Origin: Bog-756 sp963703145
GTDB taxonomy: Bacteria > Actinomycetota > Acidimicrobiia > Acidimicrobiales > RAAP-2
Direction: 5' to 3'
DNA: 64,000 nucleotides
NCBI GenBank assembly: GCA_963703145.1
Contig: OY969793.1
Span: 4,030,001 to 4,094,000, forward strand
Positions within the stretch are counted from its first letter, which is position 1. The number at the start of each line of letters is the position of its first letter. Below, one piece after another: positions 28,339-37,030 of the stretch. The notes below the pieces were generated by a model. It was not told the origin of the DNA. It saw only the letters and a list, made by a program, of their open reading frames with translations, and did not search any database. The translations under genes were made by a program, and so were the position numbers.

Positions 28339-29889
28339 TCAGCCTGTGGCCAGACGGTAGCGCGCCGGGCCCGCCTGGACGACTACGGGCGTCCCGACCG
28401 ATCCGGGGACGTCGATCGCGCCCATGGCCTCCAGCGTGTCTTCGTCGGCCGCGGCCAGTGCCATCTGGCGACCGTCAGGCAGTCTGGCGATGAGGGGAGC
28501 CGACGTGGGGCGACCCTCGCCGTCCCGTTCCACGGTGGTGGCCACCACCGTGGCGGTGATGGGCTCCTCGACCTCCAGTGCCACCTCGACCGCCGAGTCG
28601 TCGATGGCGGCCTGATCGGCCTCGGTGTCCCCGGGGTGGAAACCGCCCGGGGGTGGAGCCGATCCGTAGATCCCGATGGCGTGCTTTGTGATGAACCACC
28701 CGAGACCGGTGGCCATACCCAACCGCCGCCCGGAGCCGGCTGACCCCTCCCGCAGCCGATCGGTCACCGCGCCGATGCCGTGGGTGGTGTAGTTGTTGCC
28801 CGGCCCGCCGAAGTAGGGGAGGCCCCCGGTCGTCGTGAGGCCTCTGGCGTCGTCCAACGACAGGCCCAGTGCGGCGCAGGCCAGCTCGACGGCGGAGGGG
28901 AAGCAGGAGTAGATGTCCAGCACGTCGAGCTCGTCGATGCCGAGCCCCCCGTTGCGCCCGGCAGCGGCTCCCGCTGCGACCAGCGCGGCACGGCCCGCTG
29001 CCTCGATGCCGGCCGAGCGTCCGAGGTCGGGCCGGGCCGTCGGGGAGCGGACATCAACGGCGCCCGCACCCGACCAGACGAACACCGCCCGGTCGGCCAC
29101 CCCGGCCCGTCGGGCCGCGGCCAGCGAGCACACCACGACCGCTGCCCCCTGGTCCGATCCGAGGAACGCCGTCATCAGCTTGGTGTAGGGCTCGCTCACG
29201 ATGCGGTTGGTCGGCGTCGGTGTGGCGATCTCGTCGGCGGACCGGGAGGTCGGGAACCAGGCGTAGGGGTTGGTCGCGGCCACCTCGGTGAACGGCGCCA
29301 GCAGGCGTCCCATGGCACGGCGGTGTCCGGAGGCGTCGTGACCCGCTCGTGCCGCCACCACGCTGTCGATCATGGGGTAGACGTGCACCGGGAGCAGGAG
29401 GCCGATGGCCGACTCGGCCGGTCCCACACCAGGGTGGTCGTCGCCCACGACCGGATCGGGCGGCACCGCGGCCCGGTCACCACCCGCAGGGCGGGGGAGG
29501 CCCGCAGATCGCCGGGCCCGTTGGGAGCGGATGGCCTCGGCACCGGCGATGAGCGTGACGTCGAGCGAGCCCTCGGCGATGGCCGCGGCGGCACGGTTCA
29601 CGAGCCACTGGGGGGAGTTGCCCCCGATGGTGGTCACCTCGCACGCCGCCTCTGGTGTCCCGATCCGGGCGGCCAGCTCGCTTGCGGGTGCGACGCCGGT
29701 GAAGGTCATGACATTGACCACCGACACCCGCTGGACGGCCTGGCGGAGGGCCGGCACCTGGGCCAGGGCTGCCTCGCAGGCCCGCTCCATCAGGTCCACC
29801 GGGGTGACCAGCTCGGTTCGCTCGATGGACTGGCCCGAGGCGATCACCACCGGCGTGCGGTCGGGGTCGGGGGAGGGGGCGGCGGTCAT
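28339..29889 (-). CDS. Thiolase-like protein (TLP1-type) with C-terminal OB-like domain
   Basis: A 516-residue protein with the two-part thiolase fold (about 1-390) and an extra C-terminal domain of about 100 residues, like the mycobacterial thiolase-like protein TLP1. The nucleophile position reads GGNSPQW with Ser92 instead of Cys, and the catalytic histidine motif reads THGIGAV instead of GHPIG, so ordinary thiolase activity is unlikely; TLP1 of mycobacteria is likewise reported to lack it. ATG 29889 is the start; the longer frame lies in the divergent spacer. It probably forms an operon with the enoyl-CoA hydratase gene. Confidence 0.78.
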   Translation of the reverse strand: MTAAPSPDPDRTPVVIASGQSIERTELVTPVDLMERACEAALAQVPALRQAVQRVSVVNVMTFTGVAPASELAARIGTPEAACEVTTIGGNSPQWLVNRAAAAIAEGSLDVTLIAGAEAIRSQRARRSAGLPRPAGGDRAAVPPDPVVGDDHPGVGPAESAIGLLLPVHVYPMIDSVVAARAGHDASGHRRAMGRLLAPFTEVAATNPYAWFPTSRSADEIATPTPTNRIVSEPYTKLMTAFLGSDQGAAVVVCSLAAARRAGVADRAVFVWSGAGAVDVRSPTARPDLGRSAGIEAAGRAALVAAGAAAGRNGGLGIDELDVLDIYSCFPSAVELACAALGLSLDDARGLTTTGGLPYFGGPGNNYTTHGIGAVTDRLREGSAGSGRRLGMATGLGWFITKHAIGIYGSAPPPGGFHPGDTEADQAAIDDSAVEVALEVEEPITATVVATTVERDGEGRPTSAPLIARLPDGRQMALAAADEDTLEAMGAIDVPGSVGTPVVVQAGPARYRLATG

Positions 29890-30057
29890 CGGAGGGCGGC
29901 GATCGGCCGGGCCGGCGCGGCCAGTGCTCTGGCGCGCTGCCTCGGGTCCGGTCCGGTTCGGGGCGCAAGCTACCATCGCCCACCGGCGCCGGGTACACGA
30001 TCCCGGCCACGGGACACCCATCAGGTCGTCCCCGACCCACCAGGGAAAGGCGGGGAG

Positions 30058-31566
30058 TTGTCCTCGAACGGAGAGCCACGGGCTGAATCAGGGGTGCTCC
30101 CCGACGACTTCTTCTTCGGTGTGGCCACGGCCGGGTTCCAGGTGGAGGGAGGCTTCAACGGCCCCGGGGAGCCCGCCGACAATTGGGTCGCCTGGGAGCA
30201 GGTCGGCCGAGTGGAGCCGTCCGGTATGGGTGTGGGCTTCTGGGACCGCCCCGAGGAGCTCCTCGACCGCGCCGCCGGCCTGGGATGCAACAGCTTCCGG
30301 CTGGGGGTGGAGTGGGCCCGGGTGTTCCCCGACCAGGGCGGTCCGGACCAGGCCGCCCTGGACCGCTACGCCGAGATCGCCACGGGTTGTCGCGATCGGG
30401 GCATGGAGCCGTTGGTGACCCTGCACCACTTCACCCATCCGGCGGGGCTGGGTGTGGACTTCTGGCTCCGACCCGACGCCCCCCGCCGGTTCCGTGCCTG
30501 GGCCGCCGTGGCCGTCGAGGCGCTGGCCCCGATGGTTCGCCACTGGGTCACCATCAACGAGATCAACGTGCTGGCCATCGGCTCGTGGCTGCTCGGGATG
30601 TTCCCACCGGGCCGCTCGCTCGGCTTCGATGACGCGGCCATCGCCGTCGACCACCTGCTGGCCGCCCACGTGGCCGGGTACGAGGAGATCCACCGCGTGC
30701 GGCCCGATGCCGTGGTCACCACCAACAACAGCTGTTTCAGCATCTACGAGTTCGACCGGATGCTCACCGACCTGCTGCTGGCCCCCGGCGAGGGGGTCGA
30801 CGTCTCCGACCTCGACACCTGGGTGGCCGACCGGAGGCGTGACCATGACGCGTCGCTCCCGCCCCGCGGACCGGCCGAACGGGCCCTCCGGTTGGTCAGT
30901 GCAGCCGGTTCGCCCTATGGCGCCCGCCGTGCGGGACGAGGTCGGTCCCGGGCGGGTGCCTCGTCGCCCCGCCTGCCCCGCCGAGCGGTCGAGGCGCTCT
31001 ATGACGGCCCGCACCGGCGCACCCTCGACGTGCTCGGCGTCGACTACTACGACCCCGAGGTGGCCCGCCACTTCCGGCTGCCCGGTCACCGGACGGCCGG
31101 CGGCCGCAACCCCACCCCGTCACGGCTGCTATGGGACGACGTCCCCGATCCCGCCGGCCTTACCCGGTGGCTGGCCGCCCAGCACGCGCTGGCCCCCGGG
31201 CTGCCGCTGTGGGTGGTGGAGAACGGCCTGTGCAACCGGGTGCGCCGCGGGCGGTCGTTCCCGCGGTCGGACGGCTGGGACCGGGAGCGCTACGTGCGCG
31301 ACCACCTCGCCGCCGTGGTGGCCGCCGTCGATGAGGGCGTGCCGGTGGCCGGCTACTGGCACTGGTCCCTGGTCGACAACTACGAGTGGGGCTCCTACGA
31401 GCCGCGTTTTGGGCTCTTCGGCGTGGACCGCCAGCGTGGCGACCACGGCATGTCCTGGTTGGAGACCGACTCGCTCGGATCCGACGCTGCGGGTGCCTAC
31501 CGGGGCATTATCGCCGGGCTGCGGGCCGGGGACCGCTCGGTGCTGGTTGCCGACCGGGCCACCTGA
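30058..31566 (+). CDS. Glycoside hydrolase family 1 (beta-glucosidase-like)
   Basis: A 502-residue cytoplasmic TIM-barrel glycosidase with the GH1 opening DFFFGVATAGFQVEGG. The acid/base glutamate is in WVTINEI (Glu168; NEP is usual, NEI here) and the nucleophile in WVVENGLC (Glu388). YWHWSLVDNYEWGSYEPRFGL near the C-terminus is a strong family signature. The substrate is not evident. Start: TTG 30058 follows GGGGAG; GTG 30094 directly before LPDDFFFG is equally possible. An Arg/Gly-rich insertion sits near residues 295-320. Stands alone on its strand. Confidence 0.85.
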   Translation: MSSNGEPRAESGVLPDDFFFGVATAGFQVEGGFNGPGEPADNWVAWEQVGRVEPSGMGVGFWDRPEELLDRAAGLGCNSFRLGVEWARVFPDQGGPDQAALDRYAEIATGCRDRGMEPLVTLHHFTHPAGLGVDFWLRPDAPRRFRAWAAVAVEALAPMVRHWVTINEINVLAIGSWLLGMFPPGRSLGFDDAAIAVDHLLAAHVAGYEEIHRVRPDAVVTTNNSCFSIYEFDRMLTDLLLAPGEGVDVSDLDTWVADRRRDHDASLPPRGPAERALRLVSAAGSPYGARRAGRGRSRAGASSPRLPRRAVEALYDGPHRRTLDVLGVDYYDPEVARHFRLPGHRTAGGRNPTPSRLLWDDVPDPAGLTRWLAAQHALAPGLPLWVVENGLCNRVRRGRSFPRSDGWDRERYVRDHLAAVVAAVDEGVPVAGYWHWSLVDNYEWGSYEPRFGLFGVDRQRGDHGMSWLETDSLGSDAAGAYRGIIAGLRAGDRSVLVADRAT

Positions 31567-31588
31567 GCCGACCCCGTGATCAGGTGGG

Positions 31589-32551
31589 TCAGTGGGCGCC
31601 GATGGCGGCCAGCACCTGCTCGGCCTGGTCGACGATCTGGGTGACCAGGCTGGCCGCCGGGATCAGCGTCTGGATGGCCCCGACGCCCTGCCCGGTTGGG
31701 TAGCACTCGCGGTCGGGGTCGATGTCGGGCGTCTCCTCGCCACCGCCGAGGTGGAAGGCGCCGTCCTCCATCGAGCGTCCCAGTTGGGCGGGGAACGGAG
31801 TCAGCTGGTCGGGGTGCTCCTCGTAGAACGTGGTGTAGTCGTTGCGCACCACCCGCATGGTCTTGCCCGAGTAGGCCCGGCTGATGGTGGTCCCGTCCTC
31901 ACCGGTGCGGACCAGTGCGTCCTTGTAGCCCGCCACGCCGCGCGCCTCAGGGGTGGCGATGAACCGTGTGCCGATCCAGACACCGTCGGCGCCCAGAGCC
32001 AGGGCTGCGGCCAGGCCCCGGCCGTCGAAGATCCCGCCGGCCGCCACCACCGGGATGTGGGTGCCCACGGCGTCGACGATCTGGGGCACCAGAGGCATGG
32101 TGGCCACGGTGCCGGTGTGGCCACCGGCCTCAGTTCCCTGAGCCACCACGATGTCGCAGCCGGCATCATGGGCCCGACGGGCGTGGTCGACCTTCCCGCA
32201 CATGTTGACCACCAGTACGTCGTGGCGGTGGCAGAGATCGACCACCTCGGCGGGAACGCCCAGGCCGGCCACGAAGACCGATGCTCCGCCCTCGATGATC
32301 CGCTCCACCTGCCCGACCAGGTCGCCGGGCATGGCGGTTAGGAGATCGACGCCGAAGGGCTTGTCCGTCGCCGCGCGCACCTCGGCGATCTCGGCCACCA
32401 TCCGTTCGTTGGACATGGTGGAGGCGCCGAGACAGCCGAAGCCTCCCGCCTCGGAGACCGCGGTGACCAGGGGTGCATACGACACGCCGCCCATCCCAGC
32501 CAGCATGACCGGGTGCTCGATGCCCAAGATGTCGGTGAGCCGTGTCTTCAT
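31589..32551 (-). CDS. Nitronate monooxygenase
   Basis: A 320-residue FMN-dependent TIM-barrel oxidase of the NMO/2-nitropropane dioxygenase family, which detoxifies propionate-3-nitronate and related compounds. Signatures include MLAGMGGVSYAPLVTAVSEAGGFG at the N-terminus (in two parts), AQGTEAGGHTG (about 135-145) and VAAGGIFDGRGLAAALALGADGVWIGTRF. Upstream on the minus strand TAGGGT is a possible -10, followed by a short inverted repeat (GGTTCGCCCGGTGAACC) that could be an operator. Confidence 0.88.
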   Translation of the reverse strand: MKTRLTDILGIEHPVMLAGMGGVSYAPLVTAVSEAGGFGCLGASTMSNERMVAEIAEVRAATDKPFGVDLLTAMPGDLVGQVERIIEGGASVFVAGLGVPAEVVDLCHRHDVLVVNMCGKVDHARRAHDAGCDIVVAQGTEAGGHTGTVATMPLVPQIVDAVGTHIPVVAAGGIFDGRGLAAALALGADGVWIGTRFIATPEARGVAGYKDALVRTGEDGTTISRAYSGKTMRVVRNDYTTFYEEHPDQLTPFPAQLGRSMEDGAFHLGGGEETPDIDPDRECYPTGQGVGAIQTLIPAASLVTQIVDQAEQVLAAIGAH

Positions 32552-32609
32552 CGGTGCCTCCTCGGGTGGTTCACCGGGCGAACCCTAGCGGTGGGCCGCA
32601 GCACGGGCG

Positions 32610-32912
32610 TCAGCCGGCCGTCGGGGCCGGGTCGGCGCCTGTGACGTAGGGGCAGTGCCGACACCCGGACCGACAGCACGTTCCCCGGTCCCTCAGGTAG
32701 GCCGCGGTGAGGACGAAGAGCCCGGAGTCGGGATCGAGGTAGCCGGCCGCGCCGGCCGCCATGGCCTCCCGGTGGGCATCCAGGATCCTGGCGCGGTGGG
32801 GGTGCCTCGGGCTCAGTCGGGACGGGTCGGGCTGGTCGATGGGCCGGTCGGCCAGCACATCGCGCCGGTTCCCGGGGTTGGGGCCCTGTGATCCCCGATG
32901 GCCGTCCGGCAT
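32610..32912 (-). CDS. DUF5522 family small protein
   Basis: A protein of up to 100 residues matching DUF5522: a 'RHPHRARILDAHREAM' helix, GYLDPDSGLFVLTAAYLRDRGTCC and a C-terminal cysteine cluster CCRSGCRHCPY that could bind a metal or iron-sulfur cluster. Family members are usually 60-70 residues, so the true start may be downstream of ATG 32912. Function unknown. It precedes the MFS gene's 3' end and follows nitronate monooxygenase on the same strand. Confidence 0.75.
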   Translation of the reverse strand: MPDGHRGSQGPNPGNRRDVLADRPIDQPDPSRLSPRHPHRARILDAHREAMAAGAAGYLDPDSGLFVLTAAYLRDRGTCCRSGCRHCPYVTGADPAPTAG

Positions 32913-32950
32913 CGTTCAGCCGCCGGCAGGTGACACCGGCTCGCGACCGC

Positions 32951-34666
32951 TCACCGGCCGGTGCCGGGCAGGGGCCAGTCGGTTGCCATGGGTCCGGCCG
33001 GCACCTCCTCGGGAGTGGCCCGGCTGCTGGTGACCCGTCGCTGGGTGGGCGTGCCCGACGGGTGCCGTGCCCGGTGCCGCTGGGAGTGCCGGTAGCGGGG
33101 GGCGGGGGGCTCGATCACCTCGGGCTCCTCGCCGGGGGCGTAGCTGGGCACGAAGTCGCGCTGGCGCACCAGGAAGAAGCAGCCGACGGCGCCGACCAAG
33201 GCGATGACCAGGGCGATCTGCATCAGGTGGTTGAAGGTGGTGGTGAATCCGACCCGGTAGGCGTCGATCAGGGTGTTCCGGACCGCCCCGGGCGGCAGGG
33301 ATGCCGCCACCTGGCGGACGTCGCCGCCGGCGATGGCACCCGAGACATGGGTGCCGCCGTGGGCCAGGATGGACCGCCCGGTAGCCGACTGGGCCAGGGC
33401 GTGCACCGTGTTGGGCCGGATCTGGCTCAAGAACACGGCGCCGAGCCCGGCGATGCCCGTCGAGATGCCCACCTGACGGAACGTGCTCGACGAGCCCGAG
33501 GCCATGCCGCTGCGCTCGGGCGGAACCACCGACACCGTGGCCGAGGCCAGCACCGGATTGAGGACCCCGATGCCGATGCCGGCCAGGACGAATCCCGGCA
33601 GCAGGGCGGTCCATGACGAAGTGGCCGTGACGTGGTCGGACAGAGCGCAGCCAAAGGCGATGAGGGCGAGCCCCAGACTCATGAGGAAGCGGGACTGGAC
33701 CAGCACGGTCAGCTTGCCGCTCAGGGGGGCGACGGCGAAGGCCAGCACCGTGATGGGCAGGAATCGGAGCCCGGCCTGGAAGGGCCCGTAGCCCAGGACC
33801 TCTTGGAGATAGAGGGTCAGGTACAAGAACATGGCGAAGATCGACGCCGACAACGTGAACGCGGCCAGGGAGACGCCGACCATGGCCGGCCGCTTGAACA
33901 GGGACAGCTCCAGCATCGGGTCCCGCTGGAGCCACTCGGCCACCAAGAACGTCGCCATCAGCACGGCCGAGCCGATGAACAGGCCGACGATGGTGGGACT
34001 CCGCCACCCCTCCGAGTTCCCCTGCACCAGGGCATAGACCAGCATGAAGAGTGACGCCGAGAACGTCACGAGTCCGATCCAGTCGATGTTCCGGGGTGTG
34101 GGATCCCTCGAGTCCGCCACCCGGGTCAAGGTGATGACGATGGCCAGGACGCCCAGGGGGAGGTTGACGAAGAAGATCCACCGCCAGCCGATGCCGCTGG
34201 TGATGGCACCGCCGAGGAGCGGGCCGATGGCCACCGCACCACCGATCACCGCGCCGAAGATGCCAAAGGCGGTGCCGCGCGACTTGCCCGAGAACGCCTG
34301 GGCGATGAGCGCCAGCGACGTGGCGAACATGATCGCGCCGCCCACCCCCTGGGCCCCACGCGACAAGGTGAGCATCAACGACGACGTGGACAGTCCGCAT
34401 GCCAAGGATGCCAGGGTGAAGATGGTGACGCCGACGGCGTAGACCTTCTGGCGCCCCACCATGTCGCCGATCACCCCGGCCGTCAGCAGGAAGGTGGCCA
34501 GCGTCAGGGCGTAGGCGTCGATCACCCACTGCAGGTCGGCAAACGAGGAGTGGAGCGACACCTGGATGGCGGGCAGGGCCACATTGACCACGGTGATGTC
34601 CAGCATCAGCATGAAGATGCACAGGCACACGGCGGTGAGCGTCCACCACTTGCGTTCCATGGTCAT
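32951..34666 (-). CDS. MFS drug exporter, DHA2 family
   Basis: A 571-residue transporter with 14 predicted helices of the EmrB/QacA type, which exports lipophilic compounds using the proton gradient. Motif C-like and family sequences are visible: LDITVVNVALPAI in helix 1, 'LQWVIDAYALTLATFLLTAGVIGDMVGRQ' and 'GIGWRWIFFVNLPLG'. The tail after residue 500 is a basic, soluble extension. ATG 34666 and ATG 34660 are both possible starts behind a GGGGG stretch. The frame continues upstream to 36046 only as an antisense shadow of the PLP enzyme gene. Confidence 0.88.
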   Translation of the reverse strand: MTMERKWWTLTAVCLCIFMLMLDITVVNVALPAIQVSLHSSFADLQWVIDAYALTLATFLLTAGVIGDMVGRQKVYAVGVTIFTLASLACGLSTSSLMLTLSRGAQGVGGAIMFATSLALIAQAFSGKSRGTAFGIFGAVIGGAVAIGPLLGGAITSGIGWRWIFFVNLPLGVLAIVITLTRVADSRDPTPRNIDWIGLVTFSASLFMLVYALVQGNSEGWRSPTIVGLFIGSAVLMATFLVAEWLQRDPMLELSLFKRPAMVGVSLAAFTLSASIFAMFLYLTLYLQEVLGYGPFQAGLRFLPITVLAFAVAPLSGKLTVLVQSRFLMSLGLALIAFGCALSDHVTATSSWTALLPGFVLAGIGIGVLNPVLASATVSVVPPERSGMASGSSSTFRQVGISTGIAGLGAVFLSQIRPNTVHALAQSATGRSILAHGGTHVSGAIAGGDVRQVAASLPPGAVRNTLIDAYRVGFTTTFNHLMQIALVIALVGAVGCFFLVRQRDFVPSYAPGEEPEVIEPPAPRYRHSQRHRARHPSGTPTQRRVTSSRATPEEVPAGPMATDWPLPGTGR

Positions 34667-34845
34667 CCCCCCGGTCTGTTCGTCGAAAGAGCCCGTGTTG
34701 GCGATGGAGGTGGGCCACCCCATCGTCGTCACAGGCAGGGCTGGCTCCTCCGGCCGTCCGACCCAGCATGTATAGACGACGTCTGCCCCACGGGCAATGA
34801 ATTTGTCCGTGCCACTGCCCATTTCCGTCGGGGTCCGGCGGGCGC

Positions 34846-36144
34846 TCAGACCGTCCCGTAGGTGGTGCTTCGGTCCTCGGCCCGGGCTCCCGATCGTCGG
34901 AGTTCGTCGGTCACGGCAACCAGGTCGGCGCACAGCTCGTCGATCACGGCCCCGTGGCCGGCGTGGACGGTGGCGTGCAGGCTGTCGGGTGGGCTCTGGC
35001 GGTCGAAGAACCAACCGCCTCGCTCGGCCAGCGCATCGCCTAGGGCGAAGGTGTCGACCTGGCCGTCGTCGAGGTCGCCTCCGAAGGCGAACACCGTGGC
35101 GTCGGGCCGTCCGCGCAGGGTGATCCCTGGGGTGTCGGTGATGGCCGATCGCAGGGTGGTCGCCGCCCGGTGCGTGGCCTCGGCCAGGCGGAGATAGCCG
35201 TCCATGCCCAGGTGGTTGAGCACGGCCCACCCGGCGGCGATGGGACCGGCTGGCCGGGTCCCGGCCATCGACGGGGATCCGTAGAGCCCACCCAACCAGT
35301 TGGAGGTGACGAAGGGCTGGAGCCGGGCCAGCTGCCGGTTGCGGTAGAGGATCACCGAGACCCCCTTGGTGGCGTAGCCGTACTTGTGGAGGTCGGCAGA
35401 GATGGAGGTGACGCCGTCGACCGACAGGTCCCAGGGTTTGGACAGGTGACCGAGCCGCGTGAGGAAGGGCAGGATGAACCCGCCCAGGCAGGCGTCGACG
35501 TGGCACAGCACGCCCCGCTCGGAGGCCAGCGCCGCCAGAGCCGGGATGGGGTCGATCACCCCTTGGGGATAGGACGGTGCCGATCCCACGATGAGCACGG
35601 TGTCGTCGTCCATGGCATCGGCCATGGCGTCGGTGTCGGCGGCGTAGTCGGGCCCCACCGGCACGCGGCGGGACTCGACGTCGAAGTAGTGGGCGGCCTT
35701 CTCGAACGCGGCATGGGCGCTGGTGGCCAGCACCATGTTGGGCCGGTCGACGCCGCGGTGGGCCCGGCCCCAGTCCCGCGCTGTCTTGGTCGCCTGGAGC
35801 AGCGACTCGGTGCCGCCCGAGGTCAGGTAGCCCCGCACCCCGTCCCGGTCGGCAGAAGGCACCTGGTCGGCACCGAGCAGGCCGGCGGTGATCGACACGA
35901 TGTCGTGCTGCATCCGGCCCAGGCTCGGGAACACCCCGGTGTTGAGCGCGTTCTCGGACGAGTACAGGGTGGCGGCGTCCTCGAGGAGCCGGTGGACCTC
36001 GTCGCCGGCCGAGTAGACCAGGGAGAACACCCGCCCGCCCCGCCAATCGCGGTCGTCAGCCCGAAGTGCGGCCATCCGCGCCAGCACCTCGGCGGCGTCG
36101 ATGCCGTGGTTGGCCAGTCTGGTGTCGGGGATTCCTTCGGCCAC
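34846..36144 (-). CDS. PLP-dependent decarboxylase/lyase-like enzyme
   Basis: A 432-residue group II PLP enzyme most like sphingosine-1-phosphate lyase and glutamate decarboxylase relatives. The PLP-binding lysine is in SADLHKYGYATKG (about 245-257); upstream are LTSGGTESLLQA, HAAFEKAAHYF and the aspartate of HVDACLGGF. Many actinobacterial homologs are annotated only as aspartate aminotransferase family or S1P-lyase-like, and the substrate here is not known. It lies upstream of the MFS gene on the same strand with a 179-base spacer. Confidence 0.78.
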   Translation of the reverse strand: MAEGIPDTRLANHGIDAAEVLARMAALRADDRDWRGGRVFSLVYSAGDEVHRLLEDAATLYSSENALNTGVFPSLGRMQHDIVSITAGLLGADQVPSADRDGVRGYLTSGGTESLLQATKTARDWGRAHRGVDRPNMVLATSAHAAFEKAAHYFDVESRRVPVGPDYAADTDAMADAMDDDTVLIVGSAPSYPQGVIDPIPALAALASERGVLCHVDACLGGFILPFLTRLGHLSKPWDLSVDGVTSISADLHKYGYATKGVSVILYRNRQLARLQPFVTSNWLGGLYGSPSMAGTRPAGPIAAGWAVLNHLGMDGYLRLAEATHRAATTLRSAITDTPGITLRGRPDATVFAFGGDLDDGQVDTFALGDALAERGGWFFDRQSPPDSLHATVHAGHGAVIDELCADLVAVTDELRRSGARAEDRSTTYGTV

Positions 36145-36205
36145 GGAGTGAGCCTAGGGCTGGGGTATGGAGGTGCGCCCGGGGAGGGCGACGGCCGCCA
36201 GGACC

Positions 36206-37030
36206 TCAGGTGATGTCGCGGCGGGTCAAGATGAACGAGCCGGCGGCCGCGAAGACCAGGCCGTAGGCCAGCATCAACAGCGTGCCCTGCCACCAGTTGA
36301 ATAGCCCGAAGGAGGAGCCCTGCCCGCGGGTGAGATTGGATGCGGCCGATGCCGCGCCAGAGGGGACCCACCGCTCGGCGCCGTGGACCAGGCCGACCAC
36401 GATGGCCTGGACGATGATGAACCAGCCGAGGGTCACGATGATGGCCGCCACCTGGTTGGTCAACACCGACCCGACGCCGACGCCGAGGATGGCAAACAGG
36501 GCGAAGACCAGGATCATCCCGGGTGCGACTGCGGGGAGCTGGTCGAGGAGGTCGGTGAACGAGCCGCCCTGGGCGGCCAGCGTCAGTCCGCCCCCGATGG
36601 TGGTGACCACCAAGAGGATGATGGCGAGCCCGGCACCGAGGATGGCCGCGGTGATCAGCTTGGCGCCCACGAATCGCGGCCGGTGTGGCGTTACCAGGAA
36701 CGAGGTGGTCACCGTCTTGTGGCGGAACTCGGTGGTCACCATGAGCACGCCGAGCAGCAGGGCGAAGAGGTACCCCTCGAAACCCGCGCCGAGGAGGTTC
36801 CTCAGTTGCTGGGTGGTGTGTGGGTAGTTCGGCAACCCGAACGAGTTCCCGAAGCCACCCCCACCCCCTCCGTCGCCCCCTCCTCCTCCTCCTCCTCCAC
36901 CGCCGGCGCCGTGGTTGACGAAGTACAACAGGATCAGCAGCGCGTCGATGATGAGGGCGATCCCGGTCAGCACCCAGGGCACCGCGGTGGTGCGCAGTTT
37001 CAGCCACTCCGACCGGATGACGGCGATCAT
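36206..37030 (-). CDS. ABC transporter permease with poly-glycine loop
   Basis: A 274-residue ABC-2 type permease with six hydrophobic helices (about 18-38, 92-112, 135-160, 178-200, 205-230 and 245-265). The first extracytoplasmic loop contains an extreme glycine run (about residues 42-60) with a single Asp, encoded by GGT/GGA/GGG repeats at 36853-36912. ATG 37030 overlaps the stop of the ATPase gene (ATGA), so both are made together. Transported substrate unknown. Confidence 0.82.
   Translation of the reverse strand: MIAVIRSEWLKLRTTAVPWVLTGIALIIDALLILLYFVNHGAGGGGGGGGGGDGGGGGGFGNSFGLPNYPHTTQQLRNLLGAGFEGYLFALLLGVLMVTTEFRHKTVTTSFLVTPHRPRFVGAKLITAAILGAGLAIILLVVTTIGGGLTLAAQGGSFTDLLDQLPAVAPGMILVFALFAILGVGVGSVLTNQVAAIIVTLGWFIIVQAIVVGLVHGAERWVPSGAASAASNLTRGQGSSFGLFNWWQGTLLMLAYGLVFAAAGSFILTRRDIT

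Noticed and set aside
28780..30057. Long open extension upstream of the GH1 gene in the same frame
   Set aside because: It lies antisense to the thiolase-like gene and is Arg/Gly/His-rich without domains; typical of the open antisense frames in very GC-rich DNA.
34667..36046. Open extension upstream of the MFS gene (total 1031 residues)
   Set aside because: It lies in another frame of the PLP-enzyme gene on the same strand, and the MFS family begins at 34660-34666 behind a ribosome binding site.
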